A DNA stretch of 52,084 nucleotides from Bacteroidales bacterium UBA5382 (GTDB lineage: Bacteria > Bacteroidota > Bacteroidia > Bacteroidales > Dysgonomonadaceae): assembly GCA_002409745.1 (NCBI GenBank), contig DHOU01000045.1:1-52084 (forward strand), written 5' to 3'. Both the position numbers and the translations under genes were made by a program. Below are positions 17,196-26,462 of this stretch, piece by piece. The first letter of the stretch is position 1. Every line of letters starts with the position of its first letter. Below the pieces are notes generated by a model. The model worked only from the letters and a program-made list of their open reading frames with translations, did no database searches and was not told where the DNA came from.

Positions 17196-18842
17196 TTATT
17201 TCCATTCATCGTATTGTTCGATTGCAGAATTATTATTTAATTCAGTATTCGGTATAGGAAGGACATAGGTTTTAGACAGAAACTTACGATTTTGTTTGTC
17301 GCAGTCTACATATTGATAGGTATAATTTCCTTCAGTACCTGTAATTTTCATACCATGAACACGATAATTATTATACCCTTCCGGATAATTCTTATCAGCC
17401 AATCGCCAACGGCGCATATCCCAATATAAATGCCCTTCGTAAGATAATTCTATTTTACGTTCATGCTTTATCGCTTCGAACAGCGCATCTCCGGTCAAAC
17501 CTGTAGCCGTAGGCAGATTGACCCTATCACGTATAACCTTAAGATCTTTTAAAGCGTCACCCGGTTTGCTCAATCGATAAAGAGCTTCTGCCCGATTGAG
17601 ATAGACTTCAGCCAAACGGATTTCAACCCATGTTTGCGAACTTGCATATACGGTAATCTGCGTTAGGCTTTCATCCCTCAATTTGCGAAGGTAATATCCC
17701 GTTGTCGTTTTTCCCTTAGGATAGGTCTCTGTTCCATATTCCAAGTAAGCTCCACTTGTACCACCTACCGAATTTTCCATTTTTTTACCTTGCCATGTAC
17801 TTCCATTGTAGATAACAGTTGCCTGAAAACGAGGCTCAAGGTCTTCATAGGGAGGACGAAGAGTTGTACCTTCTCCCGTATGCCACGGTGTCCAGTCGAC
17901 TGTTGTACCATCACTTTTTTCGTAAGCTTCAACCATTTCCTGAGTCGGGGCACCCGCTCCGCCAATATCAACGGCTTCACCATAGGTAGCATAAGCATTA
18001 TCGAAATTATGATTAGGCCCTGTTACCAGATAATTATATTCAAGAATGGACTCTTTATTGCCACCTTTCCAAGAATCTTCATATTTACCTGCGAGTTCAT
18101 ATTTTTTAAGATTAAACACTTCATCGGCTGCATCTTTTGCCGATTGCCAACGTTCAGCATATAACATTGCACGCGATTTGAACGCATATACAGCACCTTT
18201 CGTGACTCTTCCATAATTCGCAGCATCCCACTCTTCAGGTAAAACAGAAGCAGCAAAATCAAGATCCGATTCTATTAAATCCCAAGTTTCTTCAGCCGAT
18301 GAGCGATTTTTATCTTTTACAAGATTCATATCGGTATATAGAATCACTCCCCCATGGCGTTTGGCAAGTTGAAAATATAAATAAGCTCTTATAAAGCGAG
18401 CCTGTCCTTCGAAAAGGTTATTGGTTGTTTCATCGAAAGTGGAGAGTTCATATAGACCAACTAAAAATTCATTGACTCTTCGGATGCGTTCATAGGTTAC
18501 ACCCCACACATTTAATAAATTCTGATCCGGCTCTATTCTTTCTGGATTGAACACGACCATATTTGCATCTCCCGCCCGACTACCGGACACAGTTGATCCA
18601 TATTTGAAGGTTTCTGTTAATCCTTCGGTCAGATTACCGTTAAATTGAGAGGGGCTTGAAAACACCCCATAACGATCAATATACGCCAAAAAAGTATTAC
18701 AATACAATGTCGCCGTATTCACATCTTTCCATACCAATTTATCGGAAATCCGATCTGTTGGTGTCGTATCGATGAAATCGTCACATTCGTAAGCGAAAAT
18801 CATCAATAAAACAATTATCGGATATATATTTATCTTTTTCAT
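17196..18842 (-). CDS. SusD/RagB-family glycan-binding outer membrane lipoprotein
   Basis: The 548-residue protein has family marks: N-terminal DDFIDTTPTDRIS, TPR-type helices with FIRAYLYFQLAKRHGGV, and a C-terminal KHERKIELSYEGHLYWDMRRW followed by LPIPNTELNNN. SusD proteins form the lid of the SusC transporter and bind the glycan at the cell surface. The lipoprotein signal ends IFAYEC, with Glu before the Cys where Ser or Gly is usual, so acylation at Cys20 is likely but not certain. The gene is 11 bp downstream of SusC. Confidence 0.93.
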   Translation of the reverse strand: MKKINIYPIIVLLMIFAYECDDFIDTTPTDRISDKLVWKDVNTATLYCNTFLAYIDRYGVFSSPSQFNGNLTEGLTETFKYGSTVSGSRAGDANMVVFNPERIEPDQNLLNVWGVTYERIRRVNEFLVGLYELSTFDETTNNLFEGQARFIRAYLYFQLAKRHGGVILYTDMNLVKDKNRSSAEETWDLIESDLDFAASVLPEEWDAANYGRVTKGAVYAFKSRAMLYAERWQSAKDAADEVFNLKKYELAGKYEDSWKGGNKESILEYNYLVTGPNHNFDNAYATYGEAVDIGGAGAPTQEMVEAYEKSDGTTVDWTPWHTGEGTTLRPPYEDLEPRFQATVIYNGSTWQGKKMENSVGGTSGAYLEYGTETYPKGKTTTGYYLRKLRDESLTQITVYASSQTWVEIRLAEVYLNRAEALYRLSKPGDALKDLKVIRDRVNLPTATGLTGDALFEAIKHERKIELSYEGHLYWDMRRWRLADKNYPEGYNNYRVHGMKITGTEGNYTYQYVDCDKQNRKFLSKTYVLPIPNTELNNNSAIEQYDEWK

Positions 18843-18853
18843 ATTTCAATCAT

Positions 18854-21800
18854 TTAAAATGTTAATTTAATTCCTCCTGCAAAGATTTTCTGTTGAGGAT
18901 AATATCCGTTAGATACGCCGGGTTGCTCAGGGTCGATGTTATATTTGGTCAACTCGGAAAACGTAAGAAGATTTTGCCCCTCTACGTACACACGCAAATT
19001 ACTAATCCGTAAAGGTTTCAAGATTTGCGGAGGAATATTATAACCTATCTGCAAACTTTTCAGACGAAGATAATCTCCACTCCTGTACCAGAAATCCGAC
19101 GAGTAAGCATTATTATTTCCCGGAAGATCTATACTTAAACGGGGGAAAATTGCATCCGTATTATCTGGAGTCCATGAATTTTCTACTAAATACAAAGGCG
19201 TATTGGAATTATGATAAAAAGTCTTTGTAAACAAACTGTTATCCATCACCCAAACACCTTCGTAAATACCTGTTAAAGCGACATCTCTGCCTAAAGCACC
19301 TTGCCATAAGAAAGAAAGATCGAAACCATTCCATTCCCCATAGAAAGAAAGTCCTCCAGTAAAATCAGGATAAGCAGATTCCCCTACATAGCCTCTGTCT
19401 TGGTCATAAGTTATTTTGCCGTCTCCGTTTCTGTCAAGATATTTGATGTCGCCCGGACGAGCTTTTCCGCTGGCCAGTACAGCCGAATGAATAATTTCCT
19501 CTTCACTTTGGTATAAACCTAAAGCGACAAAACCCTGCAAGGCACCCACTTCTTTTCCTGTTAATTTTAAGTAATCGGGTGTATTTACAGCATCCGGATA
19601 ACTCAACCAGCGACGTTTGGTATAGGTTCCCGTGACTTCTACTTTATAAGAAAAATCATTGATTCTATTGGCATGTGATAATCGAAACTCAAAGCCTTTA
19701 TGATCCTGCTTACCGACATTATCATAACCGTAATAATATCCACCGAATGAATCCGGATAAGAAGAAGTTACCTGAAGAGGCATATCGTAAATGTATTTGT
19801 AAAACACATCGAATTCGGCACTCAGTAAACCGTTCCACATATCAAGGTCGAAACCGGCATTGTATTGTAAGGCTTTAGCCCATGTCAGGTTAATATTGGC
19901 CGGCTGGGATGTATTTAATCCATATATGGGTTCTCCTCCTATAACGGCTACCGGAATAGATTTGTTATAAGCATCTTGGACAAAAGAAAGTGTATTTAAA
20001 TAATGATAAGAGGGAATTCCTGACGTTAAAGCCGTTTTTCCAATTCCTCCGCGCAATTTGAAATTATCAATCGGTAAGGATAAATTTTCAAACCAACTTT
20101 CTTCCGACATACGCCACCCTAAAGATGCAGCAGGCGTCAAGTTCCAACGTTTTCCTGAGATGTTTTTTCCAGCAAACTGATAAGTACCATCATAACGGGA
20201 CGTAACTTCAAGTAAATATTTATCGTTAAAACTATAATTCAATCGTCCCAAGTACCCAGCCATACGTGCTTGACTACTTGAACCACCTATCACATTTCTA
20301 TCTGCTTTAGATGCATAGTTCAACTCATCCAACGATAGAATATTGAATCCATACCCTGTTGCATTCAATGCATTTCCATCGGTTTTTCGAGTTTCAACCA
20401 AGGCTAATAATGAAATATCATGCAATCCAAATCGGTTATCATATTTAAGGCTTGTATTAGTTGTAACCGTAGTACTTCTTGTAGCACCTTCTGTTAAACC
20501 AGCATCTCCTGCAGACGGAAATTGTGTCTTTGTATAAGATATATCTCCATCAGGGCTGGCAGGAAGGTTAGCCTTGTATACATAATAGGGGATTGTAAAC
20601 TGCTTAGCCATAGCATCCTCATAATCATAAGAAACCAAAAAACGAGCAGAAAGTCCTTTCAGAAAAGGAAAATCATAATTCAACGCTATATTGGTTTGCA
20701 GTATGTTTGATTTATCTTTTCTATATCCTGCATCTAAAGAAGAACTCGCCAAAGGGCTTACAATAGAACTTGCCGTTGGAGTTGCCACAGGTAGTCCATC
20801 CCATTCCATAGGTGTAAACGGCAAAGCTCTCACAGCTTGTTGAGCAATATTTCCTCCAACGGTAGGATCACTACTCCATGTTGAACGCAAGCGATTTTCT
20901 ATACGTCCGCTAATATCAAAATTTAAGGTAAGGTTTTGCACTATAGTTGCATCAATATTTGAGCGGAGACTAATACGATCATAATCAAAGTTTTTTACAT
21001 TTCCTTTCTGATCGAAATAACCCAAAGAAACAAAATACTTCAGATTATCCGTACCTCCCGACGCATTTACATTATAGTTTGCATTTGTTCCTGTGCCAAA
21101 AGTCTCTTTATACCAATTGGTATTTCCCCAACCTCCTTCACCTGCAAGCATTTTACGAACATGCTCTTGAGAAAAGACCGGTGAATTTCCATCCATTTCC
21201 CGAGCTTTATTCCACCAGTAAGCAAATTGAGGACCATCTAACAATTCCAACATTTCAGTATTCGTAGTTATACCGTATGAAGCTGTAAAATTGATTTTTG
21301 ATGGTAAAGCTGCTCCACGTTTGGTTGTAATAATAATAACAGAACTTGCATCCAATCCGTAAACAGCTGCAGCAGACGCATCTTTCAAAACAGATATCGT
21401 TGCAATATCATTCGGATCTATTTGTGAAAAGTCACGGGCAACGCCATCTACCACATACTTAGCTTCCGCCCCACGAACTAAAATACTAGATGCATCAGAT
21501 CCCGGCTGTCCGGATTGTTGCAATGCTGCAACTCCGGATATCCTACCAGCTAACAAATTAGTAACATTGGTTATTGGAGCTTTTAACAATTCCTCTCCTC
21601 TTATTTGTGATACAGCTCCCGTTATACTGACTTTCTTTTGTACACCATATCCAACAACAACCAATTCGTCTAGCAGCTTAGTATCTTCAGACATCACGAC
21701 CTCCACATTGGTACGACCATTTAGAGACAACTCTAGAGTCTGAAATCCAACATATGAGAATTCAAGGACAGCATTCGTGTTAGGAGCACTTAAGCTGAAT

Positions 21801-22009
21801 TCTCCATTGGTATTTGTGATTGTTCCTTGCTGAGTGGATTTTACAATCACATTTACACCAATCAAAGGTTCATTGTTAGAGTCTTTTACAGTTCCTCGTA
21901 TATTTACTTGCGCATACATTGTAGCACTGTAAATCATGAAAACACAAAAACTCAGAATGAACAACAGACATTTTCTTTCTATTTTAGAAAGGATTCTCTC
22001 TCTTTTCAT
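18854..22009 (-). CDS. SusC/RagA-family TonB-dependent glycan transporter
   Basis: The 1051-residue protein has a signal peptide ending MYAQ. A carboxypeptidase-like regulatory domain follows (VNIRGTVKDSNNEPLIGVNV, about 35-110). Next is the TonB-box region with LVVVGYGVQKK, the plug (SITGAVSQI to VIIITTKRG) and a 22-strand barrel ending in GGIKLTF. It imports the oligosaccharide captured by the SusD partner across the outer membrane. The extra N-terminal domain is of the simple carboxypeptidase-like type without a signalling (STN) extension, so it does not point to ECF sigma/anti-sigma control. No regulator gene is adjacent. Confidence 0.95.
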   Translation of the reverse strand: MKRERILSKIERKCLLFILSFCVFMIYSATMYAQVNIRGTVKDSNNEPLIGVNVIVKSTQQGTITNTNGEFSLSAPNTNAVLEFSYVGFQTLELSLNGRTNVEVVMSEDTKLLDELVVVGYGVQKKVSITGAVSQIRGEELLKAPITNVTNLLAGRISGVAALQQSGQPGSDASSILVRGAEAKYVVDGVARDFSQIDPNDIATISVLKDASAAAVYGLDASSVIIITTKRGAALPSKINFTASYGITTNTEMLELLDGPQFAYWWNKAREMDGNSPVFSQEHVRKMLAGEGGWGNTNWYKETFGTGTNANYNVNASGGTDNLKYFVSLGYFDQKGNVKNFDYDRISLRSNIDATIVQNLTLNFDISGRIENRLRSTWSSDPTVGGNIAQQAVRALPFTPMEWDGLPVATPTASSIVSPLASSSLDAGYRKDKSNILQTNIALNYDFPFLKGLSARFLVSYDYEDAMAKQFTIPYYVYKANLPASPDGDISYTKTQFPSAGDAGLTEGATRSTTVTTNTSLKYDNRFGLHDISLLALVETRKTDGNALNATGYGFNILSLDELNYASKADRNVIGGSSSQARMAGYLGRLNYSFNDKYLLEVTSRYDGTYQFAGKNISGKRWNLTPAASLGWRMSEESWFENLSLPIDNFKLRGGIGKTALTSGIPSYHYLNTLSFVQDAYNKSIPVAVIGGEPIYGLNTSQPANINLTWAKALQYNAGFDLDMWNGLLSAEFDVFYKYIYDMPLQVTSSYPDSFGGYYYGYDNVGKQDHKGFEFRLSHANRINDFSYKVEVTGTYTKRRWLSYPDAVNTPDYLKLTGKEVGALQGFVALGLYQSEEEIIHSAVLASGKARPGDIKYLDRNGDGKITYDQDRGYVGESAYPDFTGGLSFYGEWNGFDLSFLWQGALGRDVALTGIYEGVWVMDNSLFTKTFYHNSNTPLYLVENSWTPDNTDAIFPRLSIDLPGNNNAYSSDFWYRSGDYLRLKSLQIGYNIPPQILKPLRISNLRVYVEGQNLLTFSELTKYNIDPEQPGVSNGYYPQQKIFAGGIKLTF

Positions 22010-22371
22010 GAATTTAATTTGTTTTAGAATTTAAATAATTTTGTTTTACAAGTATTTCCGCTATATTTAATAGCGTTTCTGCTTTTACATTTAATTATTC
22101 CTGAAAAGCAGAAAAACATTACACTCAATAATTTCTCAGTTAATCATATACTTAAGATTTTTTATTCCCCTTTTCTTCTTCCTCCGACTTATCAATGGGT
22201 TGTTTAGCAACTTGTACAAACCCAACTATTTGACCTTATAAAATCACTCCTGAGAGCAATTTCTTTCATCCCTCAGACATGAGAAAGTAACTTTTAAGCG
22301 CATATTCTCACGACCTTGTGCAGGATAGTGCGAACCCTGTTGGCAAAGTCGCGGAATGCTCTCCGTTCTTT
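22010..22371 (-). promoter_or_regulatory. long leader upstream of susC with two hairpins
   Basis: This 362-bp stretch between the epimerase and SusC genes has no credible reading frame. Near the SusC start it holds two inverted repeats. CGCTAT/ATAGCG (22059-22075) has a 5-nt loop, and TCTGCTTTT/AAAAGCAGA (22078-22112) has a 9-bp perfect stem. They would lie one after the other in the 5' untranslated region of the susC mRNA. I found no clean TAnnTTTG box on the minus strand here, so the promoter position is unknown. The leader may carry post-transcriptional control of susC. Confidence 0.5.
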
Positions 22372-23550
22372 TTATTTCTTCTTTTCATTCATTGCTTCCA
22401 GTATTTTCCAGCACTGATATAATCCGCGCGGAACATGGAAACACCCTTTCCATTTACCTCCTTTCAAATCTAATAATACTTCTCCTTGCCGATTCAAATA
22501 TCCCCACCATTCGGGGTATTCCGCGTCTTTGAAATGGCTCCACGTATAATCGTGCACTTTTTCGAACCATTCCAGGCATTCTTTCGAGCCGGTTAGCTGA
22601 TATCCCTTCAATAAAGAGATGAGCGTTTCAATATGTACCCACCATAGTTTTTGATCCCATTCCAATTGTTGTGGGGGAAATCCTTTACGATCCATAAAGT
22701 AGAAAATACCCCCGTATTTTTGATCCCATCCATAGTTTAGCATCTTGAGTGTGGTTTCCACAGCCTTATCAATGAGTTCCGGACGATTGAGGCGTACGCC
22801 CAAATCCATAATAAACCACATCGCCTCGATAGAATGGCCGGGGTTCATCAGGCGTCCTTCGAACGTGTCGGATAAGGAACCGTCCACATTTACATTTTCC
22901 ACAATTAACCCGCCCAACTCGGGACGCAAAAATACGTCCATCACTTCATGCAGACATTCATCGATGGTTTGCTGCAAAAAGTCGTGATCTAAAAGATGCT
23001 CAATCTCCAACGATAGATTACAGAGAATCATCGGTAAAGAAAAAGTCTTCAGGTTGCGCGTACCGGGATGGGCTTTACTCCATTTTCCTTTCGGATTATC
23101 TCTCTTGGATAGCACGATATCGAAGGTTTTTTTTGCGATTTCGGCATACTCATCGCTTTGAGTTGCTTTGCTTAACTGCCCGAAAGCCATGGTGGCAAAC
23201 GTATAAGAGAAAATGTTATACGGATCGATGATAGGCTTGCCTTCGCGCGTGAGCGAAAAATACCAGTTATAATTTCCATCGTGTCCGTATTTTTTCAAAA
23301 ACTCCCCGCCCTGACGGGCACATTCCAACCATTCGGAGCGTTTTTCCACCTTATTATATAACATGGAAAACATCCATACTTGCCGGCCTTGTAACCAAAT
23401 AAACTTATCGGTGTCATACACGTTTCCTTGTCGGTCGAGGCAGGAGAAATAACCGCCATAAGTTTTGTCCTGCGATTTATCCATCCAAAAAGGCAATACA
23501 TTATTCAACAACTCGTCCCGATACTGTTTTTCTAAACTTCTCAAATCCAT
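22372..23550 (-). CDS. N-acylglucosamine 2-epimerase (AGE/RENBP family)
   Basis: The 392-residue cytoplasmic protein is an (alpha/alpha)6-barrel of the AGE superfamily. It has RLMNPGHSIEAMWF near residue 230 (catalytic His region) and the C-terminal block EWWGYLNRQGEVLLDLKGG with GCFHVPRGLYQCW, close to renin-binding-protein-type GlcNAc 2-epimerases and less like cellobiose 2-epimerases. The reaction would interconvert N-acetylglucosamine and N-acetylmannosamine. In B. fragilis an AGE-type enzyme serves sialic acid use next to an MFS transporter, and here too the next upstream gene is an MFS sugar porter. No sialic acid lyase or sialidase is visible in this window. Confidence 0.85.
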   Translation of the reverse strand: MDLRSLEKQYRDELLNNVLPFWMDKSQDKTYGGYFSCLDRQGNVYDTDKFIWLQGRQVWMFSMLYNKVEKRSEWLECARQGGEFLKKYGHDGNYNWYFSLTREGKPIIDPYNIFSYTFATMAFGQLSKATQSDEYAEIAKKTFDIVLSKRDNPKGKWSKAHPGTRNLKTFSLPMILCNLSLEIEHLLDHDFLQQTIDECLHEVMDVFLRPELGGLIVENVNVDGSLSDTFEGRLMNPGHSIEAMWFIMDLGVRLNRPELIDKAVETTLKMLNYGWDQKYGGIFYFMDRKGFPPQQLEWDQKLWWVHIETLISLLKGYQLTGSKECLEWFEKVHDYTWSHFKDAEYPEWWGYLNRQGEVLLDLKGGKWKGCFHVPRGLYQCWKILEAMNEKKK

Positions 23551-23624
23551 ATTCTTATCAATTATCAGCTTTCAGTTATCCGCTGTCAGCCTTTTATTCG
23601 CAATTTGTAATTTATCATTTGTAA

Positions 23625-25040
23625 TTAAGCATTCTTCTTTTGCCAGAATCGTTCGATCTCTTCCAGCGATTTTCCCGCCGTTTCGGGCATCAATTTCCAA
23701 ACGATCAACATATAAGGAATACACATGCCGGCGAACAGGAAGAACGTGCCCGAGGGCGTAAGTGTCTCCAACATCCAAGGGGTAAGCTGGCCAATCAAAT
23801 AGGTACCTATCCAAAGCGACAAAGTAGCCACCGACATGGCTAAACCACGTACTTTCGTCGGATACATCTCCGAAAGAAATACGAAAATCACGGCGCTGAT
23901 CGATCCGGCGGTAAAGAATATGTAAGCCAGGAAACATGCCAACAAGAAGATATTACTCCATTCCAACTGACTGCCGAATAAGAAATAGACGCCAATCAGC
24001 ACCAGCGAGGCGATCATTCCCGACACACCCACATACACCAGTTTTTTGCGCCCTACTTTATCGATAATCAGCATGGCCAGAATAGTGGTCACCATGTTCA
24101 CCGTACCGATGAGCGACTGGTAGAAAAGCGAATCCCCGCTGGACAACCCGCTGGTTTCGAAAATCGACGGGCCGTAATACAACACGGCATTTACGCCCAT
24201 AAACTGCCCCAACATGGCAATGGCGCATCCGATAAATACCGCCTTTCGAAAACCGGGCTGAAACATGATTTTCCAACTCGTTTTTTGCCCCGCTTGCGCC
24301 TGTAGCATTTGCTTGGTCTCATTTATTTGGAAAGAGACATCTTTTTGATTACGGTAAATCTTAGAAAATACTTGTTGAGCCGCTTTATCACGCGATTTCA
24401 CCAACAACCATCGGGGACTTTCCGACAAGAAAAAAGAGACTAGAAAATAGAGAATTGCCGGTAGCGCTCCGAATCCCAACATCCCTCTCCAAACTTCCGT
24501 ACCGAAAATCCGCTGCATCGTTGGATTGGCGGAAGAGTATCCATGCGATTGATTCAATAAGTAAAAATTCATCAAATAAGCCGCCAAAAAACCGATGGTT
24601 ACGGCTAATTGATAAGTTGCTACCAGTCGTCCACGATGAGCGGCCGGCGAGACTTCGGATATATATAAAGGACAGACCACCGATACGATACCGATGCCTG
24701 CGCCACCCACCATCCGCCATATAACCAACTCGTTAAGGCTTCCGGATAACGCACATCCTACTGCCGAAGCGATAAACAGCACAGCCGATATAATCATGGT
24801 ATGTTTCCGTCCGATGGTATCGCTCAGTTTGCCGGAAAAAATCACTCCGATGATAGAACCGATTAAGGCACACCCCACATACCATCCGCTTTGCATCGTA
24901 TTCAATCCGAATTGATGCGATACTTGCGACACCGTGCCGGAAATAACGGCCGTATCATATCCGAAGAGCAACCCGCCCAAGGCGGCGATTACGGATACGG
25001 CCGTCACATAGCCCATATTGATAGACTTATTCGTCTCCAT
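23625..25040 (-). CDS. MFS sugar porter (XylE/galactose permease type)
   Basis: The 471-residue membrane protein has 12 predicted transmembrane segments and sugar-porter family marks. These are LLFGYDTAVISG in TM1, DTIGRKHTM in loop 2-3, ESPRWLL before the central loop, DKVGRKKLVY in loop 8-9, and PETAGKSLEEIE after TM12. It would import a monosaccharide by proton symport across the inner membrane. It lies 5 bp after the DUF4434 gene and 74 bp before the epimerase gene, probably in one operon. The partner epimerase makes an N-acetylhexosamine the likely cargo, although this family more often carries neutral sugars. Confidence 0.92.
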   Translation of the reverse strand: METNKSINMGYVTAVSVIAALGGLLFGYDTAVISGTVSQVSHQFGLNTMQSGWYVGCALIGSIIGVIFSGKLSDTIGRKHTMIISAVLFIASAVGCALSGSLNELVIWRMVGGAGIGIVSVVCPLYISEVSPAAHRGRLVATYQLAVTIGFLAAYLMNFYLLNQSHGYSSANPTMQRIFGTEVWRGMLGFGALPAILYFLVSFFLSESPRWLLVKSRDKAAQQVFSKIYRNQKDVSFQINETKQMLQAQAGQKTSWKIMFQPGFRKAVFIGCAIAMLGQFMGVNAVLYYGPSIFETSGLSSGDSLFYQSLIGTVNMVTTILAMLIIDKVGRKKLVYVGVSGMIASLVLIGVYFLFGSQLEWSNIFLLACFLAYIFFTAGSISAVIFVFLSEMYPTKVRGLAMSVATLSLWIGTYLIGQLTPWMLETLTPSGTFFLFAGMCIPYMLIVWKLMPETAGKSLEEIERFWQKKNA

Positions 25041-25045
25041 TTTCT

Positions 25046-26158
25046 TTATTTTATATTAAAATATTCTTTGTATCGATTATATAAATGACCGGCTTGTAAG
25101 TAGGCCGACTGAGGACTCATGAAATGAGAGAACTCAAACGTAATGGCTTTATCGTATCCGGCTCGCTTGGCCGCTTCGAGTTTCATGCGAAGTTTATCGA
25201 ATTTAATCGGTAAAAACTTAATCGGCATATCGCGGTCGAAACTTTCCGCATTAGTCCAGCACTGCATTCCGTATTTGTCCGCCAGCTTTTTGTTTACGGT
25301 AAAGAACGCGTCGAGTTCGTCATAGTCGATGTGTCCGTCTTGAAAGGCGCAGGCATCTACCACCTCGTGAATTCCATCAAATATCTCGTCCCATTCCTTT
25401 TCATGCTGCTGCACCGACACCGCCTCTTCTTTCGACAAAGCCGTTCCGCTTGCAGCGACGGCTTTCTTTCCGTCGATCCACGGCGAAATAAAAGTCGGCA
25501 AACCGTTCGACACCTCCTTACACTGTTTTCCCATCGCATAAAACGCTCCGATAGCCCCTTTAGTAGCACGGCTTATTTCGCCGCTTAAGTACCATCCTTG
25601 AAAGCTTTTATACTTGGCGCCATATTGTTGCCAGACCTCGTCGATCACATATTTATTATCTTCAATCTCGTGGCTCATATCTCCCGTGGCCCAATAATGA
25701 CCGGAATCGTATAACCCGAAATAGAACTTCATCCCATATTTATCGGCCAGGCGCAAAAACAACTCTAATAAATCTACGGAAGGCCCATAACACCCTTTTC
25801 CAAGAAGATATTTCGAAGGATATGTAATGAATTTTTTATATCCGGAGCGAATCATAATCACCGTGTCGATGCCGATAGCTTTCATGTATTGAAAATCCAA
25901 ATCCCATTCCGCTTCACCCCAGTTTTGATGCGGAATATCGTGCGATATTTCATCAAGAAAGGCGCCGGTGATTTGCAATCCGTTGGCTTTGGGAACAATC
26001 AGTCCGCTTTGGAGAGATTTGTTTTTACGGATATTTTGCTCAAGATGCGTATCAGCCGCCCGAACTTGACCGCTTGCGGACAACTGCGGCAGAACTATTG
26101 CGGAAGTTCCGGCAATAGCTGCTTTCTTGATAAAATTTCTTCGGTTCTCTGTTTTCAT
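25046..26158 (-). CDS. DUF4434 protein with Tat-type leader (paralogue 3)
   Basis: The 370-residue protein begins with ENRRNFIKKAAIAG, a twin-arginine leader, cleaved near QLSASGQVRA. The mature DUF4434 domain is closely similar to the paralogue at 11373-12476. Shared blocks are GIDTVIMIR, FQGWYLSGEISR, NAESFDRDMPIKFLPI and FEFSHFMSPQSAYLQAG. Unlike that paralogue it has no lipobox, so it should be soluble in the periplasm. It is the first gene of the operon with the MFS porter and epimerase and has its own -7 box at 26220-26227. A glycoside hydrolase-like role is inferred from family fold and context only. Confidence 0.75.
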   Translation of the reverse strand: MKTENRRNFIKKAAIAGTSAIVLPQLSASGQVRAADTHLEQNIRKNKSLQSGLIVPKANGLQITGAFLDEISHDIPHQNWGEAEWDLDFQYMKAIGIDTVIMIRSGYKKFITYPSKYLLGKGCYGPSVDLLELFLRLADKYGMKFYFGLYDSGHYWATGDMSHEIEDNKYVIDEVWQQYGAKYKSFQGWYLSGEISRATKGAIGAFYAMGKQCKEVSNGLPTFISPWIDGKKAVAASGTALSKEEAVSVQQHEKEWDEIFDGIHEVVDACAFQDGHIDYDELDAFFTVNKKLADKYGMQCWTNAESFDRDMPIKFLPIKFDKLRMKLEAAKRAGYDKAITFEFSHFMSPQSAYLQAGHLYNRYKEYFNIK

Positions 26159-26219
26159 TTTTAAAATACTTTAGATGACGGTCGGTCACTTTTTATTTTT
26201 CTCAATGATTATAATGCCG

Positions 26220-26227
26220 CAAATATA
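26220..26227 (-). promoter_or_regulatory. -7 promoter box upstream of DUF4434-MFS-epimerase operon
   Basis: The minus strand reads TATATTTG, an exact TAnnTTTG match, 62 bp upstream of the ATG at 26158. About 20 bp further upstream is a weak TTGG, in the position of a -33 element. The remaining intergenic sequence to 26462 holds a small hairpin (CGGGGA/TCCCCG, 26306-26323) and the promoter of the divergent toxin-antitoxin pair. No gene is present in that stretch. Confidence 0.6.
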
Positions 26228-26422
26228 TATACTTATTTTATATTCGCCAACTATATGGTAAAATATTTTATTATGAAATGCGATATTTAACAATATAATA
26301 TCTTACGGGGATGATTCTCCCCGCAAAATTACACAACCATTGATTTATAAAGCAATATATTAAAGTATATTATGGGATAAAAATAAGATTCCAGGAGTAA
26401 CAGCGTAAAAAAAAAGAAATCG

Positions 26423-26430
26423 TACCTTTG
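26423..26430 (+). promoter_or_regulatory. -7 promoter box of the second toxin-antitoxin module
   Basis: TACCTTTG matches the -7 consensus TAnnTTTG and lies 33 bp upstream of the antitoxin ATG at 26463. GAGGAA at 26451-26456 is a recognisable ribosome-binding site at a 6-nt spacing from ATG 26463. It would be at zero spacing from the in-frame ATG at 26457, so it decides the start in favour of 26463. Confidence 0.65.
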
Positions 26431-26462
26431 TGGAAGTATCTTCAATATAAGAGGAAATGACA

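Noticed and set aside
22372..25040. Complete sialic acid catabolism (nan) operon
   Set aside because: The epimerase and MFS porter resemble part of one, but no lyase (nanA) or sialidase is present in the window, and the porter is of the sugar-porter type.
2085..26158. Integrated prophage or transposon carrying the glycan locus
   Set aside because: No integrase, transposase, relaxase or flanking direct repeats were seen inside the window; a tRNA with a remnant lies near the left edge but that alone is insufficient.
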